Below are positions 15,075-23,099 of a stretch of DNA of 64,000 nucleotides, in pieces (within the stretch, counting starts at the first letter, position 1; the number at the start of each line of letters is the position of its first letter). A program made the position numbers and the translations under genes. Below the pieces are notes generated by a model that was not told the origin of the DNA, searched no databases, and worked only from the letters and a program-made list of their open reading frames with translations. The stretch is from Nonomuraea maritima (GTDB lineage: Bacteria; Actinomycetota; Actinomycetes; Streptosporangiales; Streptosporangiaceae): NCBI RefSeq assembly GCF_900100395.1, contig NZ_FNFB01000004.1:124001-188000 (forward strand), in the 5' to 3' direction.

Positions 15075-16120
15075 CCGCGCTCACCATCAGGGGGCTGACC
15101 AAGCGGTTCGGCGCCGTACAGGCTCTGGCCGGGATCGACCTCGACGTTCCCGAGCAGGGCATCACGGCGATCCTCGGGCCTTCCGGCTGCGGCAAGACGA
15201 CCCTGCTGCGGCTGATCGCGGGGTTCGCGTCGCCCGACGCCGGCACCATCGCCTTCGGCGCGTCCGTGGTGGCCGGGCCCGGCACGGCGGTCCCGCCGCA
15301 GAAGCGCCACATCGGGTACGTCCCGCAGGAAGGCGCGCTGTTCCCGCACCTCAGCGTGGCCGACAACATCACCTTCGGGCTGCCCCGCGCGATGCGCCGC
15401 TCAGGGCACCGGCTGGCCGAACTCCTCGACCTCGTCGAGCTCGACCACGCCACAGCCCGGCGGCACCCGCACGAGCTGTCCGGCGGGCAGCAACAACGCG
15501 TCGCCCTGGCCAGGGCGCTGGCTCCGCGGCCGTCGATCGTGCTGCTCGACGAGCCGTTCTCGTCGCTCGACGCGAGCCTGCGGCTGTCCACCGGCCAGGC
15601 CGTGGCGCAGGCGCTGGACGCGGCGGGAGCCACGGGGATCCTGGTCACGCACGACCAGGACGAGGCGCTGTCCCTCGCCCACCAGGTGGCGGTCATGCGC
15701 GAGGGCCGCCTGGTTCAGGTGGGCGCACCGGGCACCGTGTACGGCACGCCCGCCGACCCGGACGTGGCCCGGTTCGTCGGCGCGGCGATCCTGCTGCCCG
15801 CCGTCGTCGACGGCGAGCGGGCCACGTGCGCGCTCGGCACACTGGCCACCCGCCCCGGCGCCGTGCAGGGGCGGGCGCACGTGCTCATCCGCCCGGAGCA
15901 GATCGGCATCCTGCCGGACGACGCGTCGTCCGGCGGCGTGCCCGCCGTCGCCGGCGCGGTCAGCTACTTCGGCCACGACGCCACCGTCGAGCTGGCCGTC
16001 CAGCCGGACCGTACGCGGGTCACCGCCAGGGTCATGGGCACCCGGGCGCCCGATCCCGGCACGACGGTGCGGTTGTCCGTGTCCGGCCCGGTCATCGTCT
16101 TCCCGGTCGACGGGTCCTAG
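15071..16120 (+). CDS. Fe3+ ABC transporter ATP-binding protein (FbpC-like)
   Basis: A 349-residue cytoplasmic ATPase. Walker A GPSGCGKTT at residues 36-44, Q-loop YVPQEGALFPHLSV, signature LSGGQQQR, Walker B IVLLDEPFSSLDA, and H-loop LVTHDQDEAL are all intact. A TOBE-type regulatory domain follows (about residues 270-345; GRAHVLIRPEQIGI). Start: GTG 15071, overlapping the permease stop. Its TAG stop is the same CTAG tetranucleotide that ends hutH on the other strand. It powers iron uptake with the two preceding genes. Confidence 0.92.
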   Translation: MTALTIRGLTKRFGAVQALAGIDLDVPEQGITAILGPSGCGKTTLLRLIAGFASPDAGTIAFGASVVAGPGTAVPPQKRHIGYVPQEGALFPHLSVADNITFGLPRAMRRSGHRLAELLDLVELDHATARRHPHELSGGQQQRVALARALAPRPSIVLLDEPFSSLDASLRLSTGQAVAQALDAAGATGILVTHDQDEALSLAHQVAVMREGRLVQVGAPGTVYGTPADPDVARFVGAAILLPAVVDGERATCALGTLATRPGAVQGRAHVLIRPEQIGILPDDASSGGVPAVAGAVSYFGHDATVELAVQPDRTRVTARVMGTRAPDPGTTVRLSVSGPVIVFPVDGS

Positions 16121-17667
16121 GCGAGCGTTCCTGTGACGGACTCGGCGGCCGTGACGACGCCGCCCTCGGCCACCAGGCGTACGGCGGAGTCGATCTCGGG
16201 GGCGAGGAAGCGGTCGGGGCCGGGCGCGGGCACGGTCTCGCGCAGGGCGTCGACCACGGCCGCCGTCGCCGGCGCGGGCCGGAGCGGGGCGCGCAGGTCG
16301 ATCGCGCGGGCGGCGGTCAGCGTCTCGATGGCCAGCACCCGGGCGAGGCCGTCGACCGCCTTGCGCAGCTTGCGCGCCGCCGACCAGCCCATGGACACGT
16401 GATCCTCCTGCATGGCCGAACTCGGGATGGAGTCGACGCTCGCGGGCACGGCCAGCCGCTTCATCTCGGAGACGATGGCGGCCTGGGTGTACTGGGCGAT
16501 CATGTGGCCGGAGTCGACTCCCGGGTCGTCGGCCAGGAACGCGGGCAGCCCGTGGTTGCGGGCGACGTCGAGGAAGCGGTCGGTGCGCCGTTCCGACATC
16601 GAGGCCAGGTCGGCGGCCGCGATGGCGAGGAAGTCGAGCACGTAGCCGAGGGGCGCGCCGTGGAAGTTGCCGTTGGACTCCACGCGGCCGTCGGCCAGCA
16701 CGGCGGGGTTGTCGACGGCGGCGGCCAGCTCGCGCTCGGCCACGGCGGCGGCGTGCGCGATCGTGTCACGCACGGCCCCCGCGACCTGCGGGGCGCAGCG
16801 CAGCGAGTAGGCGTCCTGGACGCGGGTGCACGCCTCGGGGTCGCGGTGGCTCTCCATGATTCCTGAGTCGCGCAGGACCTTGGTCATGTTGGCGGCCGAC
16901 AGCGCCTGGCCCGGGTGCGGGCGCAGCGCCTGCAGCTCGGGGGCGAACACCCGGTCGGTGCCGAGCAGCGCCTCGACGCTCATCGCGGCGCTCACGTCGG
17001 CGGTCCTGACGAGCATGGAAAGGTCGTCGATGGCCATGATCAGCATGCCGAGCATGCCGTCGGTGCCGTTGATGAGCGCGAGGCCCTCCTTGGCGGCCAG
17101 CTCGACGGGCTCGATGCGAGCCTGCTTCAGGGCCTCGGCCGCGGGCTGCACGACGCCGGAGGCGTCGCGTACGACGCCCTCGCCCATCAGGGTGAGGGCC
17201 ACGTGGGCCAGCGGCGCGAGGTCGCCCGAGCAGCCGAGGCTGCCGAACTCGTGCACGATCGGCGTGATGCCGGCGCTGATGAGGGCGGCCAGGGTCTTCG
17301 CGGTGGTCGGCCTGATGCCGGTGTGGCCGGTGGCGAGGGTGTGCAGGCGCAGCAGCATGAGCGCGCGCACCACCTCGGTCTCGACCTCGGGCCCGCTGCC
17401 GGCCGCGTGGGAGCGCACCAGCGAGCGCTGCAGCTGGGTGCGCATCGCGGGGTCGATGTGCCGGGTGGCGAGCGCGCCGAACCCGGTGGAGATGCCGTAC
17501 GCGGGGACGGGGCTCTCGGCCAGTTCGTCCACTCGCTGGCGGGCCGCCGAGATGGCGGCGATGGCGTCGTCGGTGAGCCGCACGGGGGCTCCGTGTCGGG
17601 CCACCGCGATCACCTCGTCGAAGGTCAGGGGCTCAGGACCGACATTCACGACCGCGTTGTCGCGCAT
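16117..17667 (-). CDS. hutH: Histidine ammonia-lyase
   Basis: A 516-residue enzyme that deaminates L-histidine to trans-urocanate, the first step of histidine degradation. The MIO-forming tripeptide is Cys-Ser-Gly at residues 146-148 within GSLGCSGDLAPL, an accepted variant of Ala-Ser-Gly. Other landmarks: YGISTGFGALATRH, RSHAAGSGP, NFHGAPLGYVLDFLAIA, and QEDHVSMG near the C-terminus. Full family length. The gene starts 16 bases after an ArsR-type regulator gene on the same strand and is probably co-transcribed. No other hut genes are nearby, but a cyclodeaminase-fold protein is at 25.4 kb. Confidence 0.93.
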   Translation of the reverse strand: MRDNAVVNVGPEPLTFDEVIAVARHGAPVRLTDDAIAAISAARQRVDELAESPVPAYGISTGFGALATRHIDPAMRTQLQRSLVRSHAAGSGPEVETEVVRALMLLRLHTLATGHTGIRPTTAKTLAALISAGITPIVHEFGSLGCSGDLAPLAHVALTLMGEGVVRDASGVVQPAAEALKQARIEPVELAAKEGLALINGTDGMLGMLIMAIDDLSMLVRTADVSAAMSVEALLGTDRVFAPELQALRPHPGQALSAANMTKVLRDSGIMESHRDPEACTRVQDAYSLRCAPQVAGAVRDTIAHAAAVAERELAAAVDNPAVLADGRVESNGNFHGAPLGYVLDFLAIAAADLASMSERRTDRFLDVARNHGLPAFLADDPGVDSGHMIAQYTQAAIVSEMKRLAVPASVDSIPSSAMQEDHVSMGWSAARKLRKAVDGLARVLAIETLTAARAIDLRAPLRPAPATAAVVDALRETVPAPGPDRFLAPEIDSAVRLVAEGGVVTAAESVTGTLA

Positions 17668-17683
17668 GGTGCGTCTCTCTCGC

Positions 17684-18391
17684 TCAGGTAACCGGCGTAG
17701 ACGATGTTAGCTCCTTACCGGAGAAGAGCGACTCCAGCCCTTCCCTGCCCTCGTCCGTGAGCACCACCGCTCTCGGGACCGCGCCACGCCGGTACCAGCC
17801 GAGGTCGAACAGCGCCCGTGTGACGGCCGCGCCCAGCGCGCCGCCGAGATGGGAGCGGCGCTCGGTCCAGTCGAGGCACTCCGGTGCGAAACGGCGTCGC
17901 GAGCCGCGCGCGCCCGCGACGTCCACGCCGAGGCCCGCCAGCAGCCGCTCCCCCGACTCCGTCAGGTCGTTCCCGGCGAAGTGGCCGCCCTCCCTGAGCC
18001 GGTCGAACAGCCTGACACCGGCCCGGCCGGCGAGGTGGTCGTAACAGGTGCGGGCCTCCTCCAGCATCCTCGCCTGCCGCGACTGGCGCAGCGAGCGCAC
18101 CGGCGGGCGGGAGCTGATCGTCGCCAGCGACTCCAGCACCTCGGCGATCTCGTGCCCGGAGAGGCGGTAGTAGCGGTGGCGCCCCTGCGCGACGACGGTG
18201 ACGAGCCTGCCGTCGAGCAGCCGGGCCAGGTGGGCGCTCGCGGTGGCGGCGCTGACCCCGGCCACCCTGGCCAGCTCCCCCGCCGCCAGGGCCCGCCCGC
18301 CGAGCAGCGCCGTCAGGATCGCCGCTCTGGTGGGGTCGGCGATGAGCGCGGCCACGGGAGCGATGTCGGCGTCACGCGCGAAGAACTCCAT
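17684..18391 (-). CDS. ArsR-family winged-helix regulator
   Basis: A 235-residue regulator. The N-terminal winged helix is clear: IADPTRAAILTALLGGRALAAGELARVAGVSAATASAHLARL and wing residues VVAQGRHRYYRL. It lacks the paired cysteines of metal-sensing ArsR proteins, so a small-molecule or protein signal is more likely. The C-terminal half (about residues 100-235) has Asp/Cys/His/Leu-rich helices (ARTCYDHLAGRAGVRLFDRL) found in a common actinobacterial ArsR subgroup. Start: ATG 18391; an in-frame GTG at 18397 is possible. Immediately upstream of hutH on the same strand, so hutH is a candidate target (inference). Confidence 0.83.
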   Translation of the reverse strand: MEFFARDADIAPVAALIADPTRAAILTALLGGRALAAGELARVAGVSAATASAHLARLLDGRLVTVVAQGRHRYYRLSGHEIAEVLESLATISSRPPVRSLRQSRQARMLEEARTCYDHLAGRAGVRLFDRLREGGHFAGNDLTESGERLLAGLGVDVAGARGSRRRFAPECLDWTERRSHLGGALGAAVTRALFDLGWYRRGAVPRAVVLTDEGREGLESLFSGKELTSSTPVT

Positions 18392-18435
18392 GTTCACGAC
18401 GCTAGTACCCCGACATTTCGGCACCGGACGAAGGG

Positions 18436-18987
18436 TCAGCGCTTGCCGAGGGCCTTCGTGATCGCCTCGCGGGCGCGGTCCATCAACGCGAGCGGGGTGC
18501 CGAGCAGCAGGTTCCTGGCCGCCGACTCGGCGCCGGGGTGCGGGAGCGCGGGCGCGCACGCCTCGGCGGCCCGTACCGCCGCCGCCATGGCCCGCCGTTC
18601 CAGGACGGACGTGCCCGCGCGCAGACGGGCGAACTCGTAGCGCTCCTCGCTGCGTGCGTGCGCGGTCACCGCCGTGCGCAACCGGCCGAGGCCGTCCCAG
18701 AAACCGGGGTCGTCCACGCCCTTCCTGTGCAGGTCGACGAGCATCCGCTTGGCGCGGCTCTCCTCCTCCAGCCGGTCGCCGACGACGCCATGGCCGTTGT
18801 CGAGCCTTCGGCGCGCGTACGGGTGGACGATCTCCTCCTCGGCGGTCTCGTGCACCGACAGCATGCGTGTCAGCCGGTCGAACGCCTGCGCGAGCTTCTC
18901 CGGAGGCGCCTGCTCGACCTCGTCGAACATGTCCCTGATCCGGCCGTGCTGAGCCGTCAGCAGGTCGATGACATCTTCTTCAGCCAC
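18436..18987 (-). CDS. Hemerythrin HHE-domain protein
   Basis: A 183-residue helical protein. The hemerythrin iron ligands fit the usual pattern: LLTAQHGRIRDMFDEV, SVHETAEEEIVHP, and later HARSEERYEF. Hemerythrin-like proteins bind a di-iron centre and sense or store oxygen, NO or iron; the role here is unknown. The C-terminal 40 residues (after LRAGTSVLERR) are an extension without recognisable motif. It is divergent from a ferritin-like gene, with a 111-base shared promoter region containing a perfect palindrome. Confidence 0.82.
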   Translation of the reverse strand: MAEEDVIDLLTAQHGRIRDMFDEVEQAPPEKLAQAFDRLTRMLSVHETAEEEIVHPYARRRLDNGHGVVGDRLEEESRAKRMLVDLHRKGVDDPGFWDGLGRLRTAVTAHARSEERYEFARLRAGTSVLERRAMAAAVRAAEACAPALPHPGAESAARNLLLGTPLALMDRAREAITKALGKR

Positions 18988-19042
18988 CCTGCGCGCCTAC
19001 CCGGCACGAAAGGTGACACGCCGTTCCTTACCGAACGCGGGA

Positions 19043-19059
19043 CGTTCGGGGCCCGAACG
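19043..19059. promoter_or_regulatory. 17-bp palindrome between divergent di-iron protein genes
   Basis: CGTTCGGG-G-CCCGAACG is a perfect hyphenated palindrome, and a further CCGAACG copy at 19031-19037 forms a second dyad with its left arm. It lies in the 111-base space between the hemerythrin and ferritin-like gene starts, a good position for a shared operator. The binding protein is unknown. Confidence 0.4.
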
Positions 19060-19098
19060 CGGAGGTTGCCCGCCCCGGCCCCGGGTACCCGCAGCGAC

Positions 19099-20274
19099 AT
19101 GGCCTTCGACCCACTCAACGAGCGAGGCGTCCCGCTGGACGAGCAGCTGCGCGACTGGCGGGAGCTCTCCGTCACGCCGATCGACCCCGGCGGCTGTGAC
19201 CCGTACACGCGCTGCCGGATCATCGCCGTGAACGCGATCGAGACCGAGGCGATCTTCTTCAGCCACCAGCTCGCCCGGCACTGCCCCGACAAGAGGATCA
19301 GGCAGCAGCTGGCGCAGGTGCGTTACGTCGAGGCCCAGCAGCAGAAGGCGGTCAACTGGCTGTTGCCCGGCTCGCAGTCGACGCTGGAGACGACCCTCGC
19401 CCACGAGCAGGCCGCGGTCGACCTGACGGCGTGGGTGGCGCGCATGGAGCCGGACCCGTACCTGCGGCAGGCGTACCAGTTCGGCGTGCTGGAGCACGTC
19501 GACCACCTGTACCGCTACGCCAACCTGTACGAGACGATCGAGCACCGCGCGGCGGAGAAGGTCATCGGCCGGCTCACCGAGGTCGTGCCGGGACGGCCCA
19601 CGTACCTGCAGCACCGCGACCCGACGGACACCGTGCGCGAGCCGTACCGGCGGGGTGTCACGGAACCGCTGTCGCGCCTGCACGCGCTGACGGTCATGGC
19701 GGTCGAGCAGCAGACGATGAACTTCCACCTGAACGTCGGCCCCACCTTCATCGAGCCGCTCGCCCGGCAGCTCTACCAGGAGATCGGGCTGATCGAGGAG
19801 CAGCACGTCAACCACTACGAGTCGCTCGTCGACCCGGGCGAGAACTGGTGGGAGCAGCTGCTCAACCACGAGTACAACGAGTGCTACCTCTACCACTCGT
19901 TCATGGAGACCGAGTCCGACACCCAGGTGCGGCACCTGTGGGAGCTGCACCTCGACATGGAGCTGGAGCACCTACGGGTGGCCGCCGAGCTGTTCAGGCG
20001 GTTCGACGGACGCGACCCCGACCAGGTGCTCGCCCCTGAGCTGCCGCCGCCGCTGACGTTCGAGTCGAACGCCGACTACGTCCGCGACCTGCTCATCACC
20101 CAGCAGGACGTCACCACGCGGGGCACCGGATACGCGCGGGAGGCGCACGAGCGCTTCGAGGCGATGCAGCACGCCGTCATGGACGGCGAGCGGCCGCCGT
20201 CGGAACGGGTGATCGACGAGAACCGGGCGATCTCCGGCGCGGAGTACCGGCTGGAACAACAGCTCAGCCCGTGA
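19099..20274 (+). CDS. Ferritin-like (predicted di-iron) protein
   Basis: A 391-residue all-helical protein without signal peptide or membrane segment. Four helices carry Glu/His combinations typical of ferritin-like di-iron sites: NAIETEAIFFSHQ, VLEHVDHLYRYA, GLIEEQHVNHYES and MELEHLRVAAELF. The spacing suggests one site shared by two helix pairs. I do not know a characterised homologue; it appears as a conserved actinobacterial hypothetical protein. Start: ATG 19099 just after the intergenic palindrome; the frame stays open upstream, but that sequence belongs to the divergent gene. Function might be iron storage or oxidation, which is inference. Confidence 0.75.
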   Translation: MAFDPLNERGVPLDEQLRDWRELSVTPIDPGGCDPYTRCRIIAVNAIETEAIFFSHQLARHCPDKRIRQQLAQVRYVEAQQQKAVNWLLPGSQSTLETTLAHEQAAVDLTAWVARMEPDPYLRQAYQFGVLEHVDHLYRYANLYETIEHRAAEKVIGRLTEVVPGRPTYLQHRDPTDTVREPYRRGVTEPLSRLHALTVMAVEQQTMNFHLNVGPTFIEPLARQLYQEIGLIEEQHVNHYESLVDPGENWWEQLLNHEYNECYLYHSFMETESDTQVRHLWELHLDMELEHLRVAAELFRRFDGRDPDQVLAPELPPPLTFESNADYVRDLLITQQDVTTRGTGYAREAHERFEAMQHAVMDGERPPSERVIDENRAISGAEYRLEQQLSP

Positions 20275-20348
20275 GGGCGAATTCCGGTTTGGGGACTCGG
20301 CGAGGATTCGCTAGAGTTCTCTCGTCGCCCGGTTCCGACGGGGCGCAC

Positions 20349-20420
20349 GCGGAAGTGGCTCAGGGGTAGAGCATCACCTTGCCAAGGTGAGGGTCGCGGG
20401 TTCGAATCCCGTCTTCCGCT
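20349..20420 (+). tRNA. tRNA-Gly (anticodon GCC), cluster copy 1
   Basis: Acceptor stem GCGGAAG/CTTCCGC, D arm GGCTCAGGGGTAGAGC, anticodon stem TCACC/GGTGA around TTGCCAA, T arm CGGG-TTCGAAT-CCCG, discriminator T; CCA is not encoded. Anticodon GCC reads GGC. It is identical base-for-base to the gene at 61355. Confidence 0.95.
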
Positions 20421-20435
20421 CGGGGCTTTCGGCTC

Positions 20436-20506
20436 GGTGGCGTGGCCGAGAGGCGAGGCAGCGGCCTGCAAAGCCGTCCACACGGGTTCAAATCCCGTCG
20501 CCACCT
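20436..20506 (+). tRNA. tRNA-Cys (anticodon GCA), cluster copy 1
   Basis: Acceptor stem GGTGGCG/CGCCACC, anticodon loop CTGCAAA between GCGGC and GCCGT, T arm CGGGT-TCAAATC-CCGTC region, discriminator T. Anticodon GCA reads cysteine. It lies 15 bases after tRNA-Gly and is identical to the gene at 61447. Confidence 0.95.
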
Positions 20507-20513
20507 CTGCAAA

Positions 20514-20588
20514 GGACGATTAGCTCAGCGGGAGAGCGCTTCCCTGACACGGAAGAGGTCACTGGTTCAATCCCAGTATCGTCCACCA
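20514..20588 (+). tRNA. tRNA-Val (anticodon GAC), cluster copy 1
   Basis: Acceptor stem GGACGAT/ATCGTCC, anticodon stem CTTCC/GGAAG with loop CTGACAC, T arm ACTGG-TTCAATC-CCAGT, discriminator A and encoded CCA (20586-20588). Anticodon GAC reads GUC. The 3' end is only eight bases from the stop of a convergent SDR gene. Confidence 0.95.
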
Positions 20589-20596
20589 CCTTCTTC

Positions 20597-21376
20597 TCAC
20601 CGCCCGCCACGGCCGGGCTCCAGCACCCCGGCGACCAGGTCGCCGAGCACTCCGTACAGGCGCGTAGCCGCCGCACCGTCGAACTCCGGGCGCGACAGCG
20701 ACACCCGCTTGCCGCGCCGCAGGGCCGTCAGGGGCTCGGCGGGCGGGTCGGCCAGCAGCTCGGCCGGGCGCTTCGACGCGGCCTGCACGCTTGATCCCAG
20801 CACGGCCGCGGCCGCGCCGACGAGCGCGCGTACCGGCTGGTCGAACTGGCGGTGCATGCCGCTGTCGACGAAGAGCGGGTTGTACAGGACGTAGCGGATG
20901 CGGCTGCCGGGGTCGCCGGCCGCGAAGCCGACCCCGAGCAGGTCGTTGGCCCGCGAGCCCTGCATGGTGGCCTCGAACAGGGAGTAGCCGCGGGTCAGCT
21001 GGAGGTCGTCCCAGTGGATGCGGCCTGCGGGGATGCCGCCCGTGCCGCACAGGTTGAGAATCACCGGTGTCTCGGCCCTTTCCAGCGCGGGGCGGAGCCG
21101 TTCGGCCAGCAGGTAACGGCTCAGCACGCCGATGGCGAACGTCTGCTCGAAGCCTTCCGCGGTCACCACGCGCCGCCGGGAGAAGCGGCCGGCCGCCAGC
21201 ACCAGCGCGTCGATCCGGTCCGGCAGCCGGGCCGCCAGGTCGGCGCTCTGCCTGACCGACGTCAGGTCGGCGTCGGCGCTGCCGATCGCGATCACCCGCT
21301 CCCCCGCCGACCGGAGCCGGTCGGCCAGGGCCCCGCCGATGCCACGCGTACCGCCCGCGATCGCCACTGTGCGCAT
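20597..21376 (-). CDS. SDR-family oxidoreductase (atypical)
   Basis: A 259-residue Rossmann-fold protein starting MRTVAIAGGTRGIGGALA, so the glycine-rich cofactor loop is intact. The region of the catalytic tetrad is unusual: where classical SDRs have Ser and Tyr-x3-Lys, this one reads LCGTGGIPAGRIHWDDLQ and then RGYSLFEATMQGSRAND, lacking the Lys. It resembles the WWOX/light-dependent-protochlorophyllide-reductase-like side of the family. Start: ATG 21376. Divergent from an HxlR regulator 48 bases away, which likely controls it in response to an electrophile or redox signal (family-based inference). Confidence 0.75.
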   Translation of the reverse strand: MRTVAIAGGTRGIGGALADRLRSAGERVIAIGSADADLTSVRQSADLAARLPDRIDALVLAAGRFSRRRVVTAEGFEQTFAIGVLSRYLLAERLRPALERAETPVILNLCGTGGIPAGRIHWDDLQLTRGYSLFEATMQGSRANDLLGVGFAAGDPGSRIRYVLYNPLFVDSGMHRQFDQPVRALVGAAAAVLGSSVQAASKRPAELLADPPAEPLTALRRGKRVSLSRPEFDGAAATRLYGVLGDLVAGVLEPGRGGR

Positions 21377-21424
21377 ACGTTGATGCTGTACGCCCGCACC
21401 GGTCACAGGGAAGAAGGCACATCC

Positions 21425-21796
21425 ATGTCACCTGTCCTCCCGCTCCCCGTCACCCCTGCCGACCGCCAGGCGTGCGCGGCGACCGAGGTCCTGCGCCGCG
21501 TCGGTGAGAAGTGGAGCGTGCTCGTGCTGGCGCTGCTCGGCGAACGTCCGTACGGGTTCAACGAGCTCGACCGGTCCGTGCACGGGCTCAGCCGGCGCAT
21601 CCTCACCCGTACGCTGCGGACCCTCGAACGCGACGGGCTGGTGAGCCGCAGGGAGACGCCGCGACGGGTCGAGTACGCGCTGACCGACCTGGGGCGTTCG
21701 CTGCTCCCGCTGATCGTCACGATCGGCGAGTGGGCCGTGGAGCACGCGCCGCTGATCGACGAGGCGCGGGCCCGCATGGACGGACGGGCGACATGA
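21425..21796 (+). CDS. HxlR-family transcriptional regulator
   Basis: A 123-residue winged-helix protein. The HxlR signature is complete: a single N-terminal cysteine (RQACAATEVLRRVGEKWSVLVL), GERPYGFNELDRSVHGLSRRILTRTLRTLERDGLV in the recognition helix, and RRVEYALTDLGRSLLPL in the wing. Cys is the redox or aldehyde sensor in several relatives. The gene is divergent from the SDR at 20597-21376, the obvious target. Normal family length. Confidence 0.88.
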   Translation: MSPVLPLPVTPADRQACAATEVLRRVGEKWSVLVLALLGERPYGFNELDRSVHGLSRRILTRTLRTLERDGLVSRRETPRRVEYALTDLGRSLLPLIVTIGEWAVEHAPLIDEARARMDGRAT

Positions 21797-21949
21797 GGTG
21801 CTCGTGCTCGGAACGACCGGGGCCGGCAGGGCGATCTCCGTGTGGGCGGGCAGGCTGATCCTTCTGGCGCGCTCTGGGGAGAGACGGAAGGATGCGGGAT
21901 CATCGGAATATCCGAGGAGGGCGCGACGCTTTAGCGGTCAAAGATTCAA

Positions 21950-21968
21950 TAGTCAGGAACGGTGACTA
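21950..21968 (+). promoter_or_regulatory. Inverted repeat overlapping the ribosome site of the LLM gene
   Basis: TAGTCA-GGAACGG-TGACTA, a 6-bp perfect inverted repeat with a 7-base spacer, ends three bases before the ATG at 21972 and includes the likely ribosome site. It is a candidate operator, or a small RNA hairpin that could mask the start. No regulator gene is adjacent except HxlR 150 bases upstream. Confidence 0.35.
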
Positions 21969-21971
21969 AAA

Positions 21972-23066
21972 ATGCAGTTCGGGATCTTCAGCGTGGGAGA
22001 CGTCACCACCGACCCCACCAACGGCAGGACGCCGACCGAGCACGAGCGCATCAAGGCCATGGTGACCATCGCGCTGAAGGCCGAGGAGGTCGGGCTGGAC
22101 GTGTTCGCGACGGGCGAGCACCACAACCCGCCCTTCGTCCCGTCCTCGCCGACCACCATGCTCGGCTACATCGCGGCCAGGACGGAACGGCTGATCCTGT
22201 CCACCGCGACGACGTTGATCACCACGAACGACCCGGTGAAGATCGCCGAGGACTTCGCGATGCTGCAGCACGTGGCCGACGGCCGGGTCGACCTCATGAT
22301 GGGCCGCGGCAACACCGGCCCGGTCTATCCGTGGTTCGGGCAGGACATCCGGCAGGGCATCCCCCTGGCCATCGAGAACTACGCGCTGCTGCACAAGCTG
22401 TGGCGCGAGGACGTCGTCGACTGGGAAGGACGCTTCCGCACCCCGCTGCAGGGCTTCACCTCGACGCCGCGCCCGCTCGACGGCGTGCCGCCGTTCGTCT
22501 GGCACGGCTCGATCCGCAGCCCCGAGATCGCCGAGCAGGCCGCGTACTACGGCGACGGCTTCTTCGCCAACAACATCTTCTGGCCGAAGGAGCACTACAT
22601 GCGGCTGATCAGCCTCTACCGCCAGCGGTACGCGCACTACGGGCACGGCACGCCCGAGCAGGCCATCGTGGGTCTGGGCGGTCAGGTGTTCATGCGCAAG
22701 AACTCGCAGGACGCCGTGCGCGAGTTCCGTCCGTACTTCGACAACGCCCCCGTGTACGGTCACGGGCCGTCGCTGGAGGAGTTCACCGCCGAGACCCCGC
22801 TCACGGTGGGCAGCCCGCAGCAGGTCATCGACCGCACCCTGGAGTTCCGCGAGTACTTCGGCGACTACCAGCGTCAGCTGTTCCTCATGGACCACGCCGG
22901 CCTGCCGCTGAAGACGGTGCTGGAGCAGCTCGACATCCTCGGCGAGGAGGTCGTGCCGGTGCTGCGCAAGGAGTTCGCCAAGGACCGCCCGGCCGAGGTG
23001 CCCGACGCCCCCACGCACGCCTCGCTGCTCGCCGCCAAGAACCAGTCCGAGACCGTCGGCGCCTGA
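21972..23066 (+). CDS. LLM-class flavin-dependent oxidoreductase (CE1758-like)
   Basis: A 364-residue TIM-barrel monooxygenase or oxidoreductase of the luciferase-like superfamily. Landmarks: MQFGIFSVGDVTTDP at the N-terminus, FATGEHHNPPF, the SPTTMLGYIAARTERL segment, and GRVDLMMGRGNTGPVYPWFG in the flavin pocket; QQVIDRTLEFREYFGDYQRQLF near the C-terminus. This matches the corynebacterial CE1758 type, which typically sits next to a dedicated FMN reductase (the next gene, 33 bases on). Reduced flavin would be supplied by that partner; the organic substrate is unknown. Confidence 0.87.
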   Translation: MQFGIFSVGDVTTDPTNGRTPTEHERIKAMVTIALKAEEVGLDVFATGEHHNPPFVPSSPTTMLGYIAARTERLILSTATTLITTNDPVKIAEDFAMLQHVADGRVDLMMGRGNTGPVYPWFGQDIRQGIPLAIENYALLHKLWREDVVDWEGRFRTPLQGFTSTPRPLDGVPPFVWHGSIRSPEIAEQAAYYGDGFFANNIFWPKEHYMRLISLYRQRYAHYGHGTPEQAIVGLGGQVFMRKNSQDAVREFRPYFDNAPVYGHGPSLEEFTAETPLTVGSPQQVIDRTLEFREYFGDYQRQLFLMDHAGLPLKTVLEQLDILGEEVVPVLRKEFAKDRPAEVPDAPTHASLLAAKNQSETVGA

Positions 23067-23099
23067 CCCCGTACGTCGGGCGCGGAAGGAGAATCCCCC

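Noticed and set aside
20414..20440. The tRNA clusters as attachment sites of an integrated element
   Set aside because: No integrase, excisionase or phage-like gene is adjacent to either cluster, and whole tRNAs are duplicated rather than a 3' end; a gene duplication explains it better.
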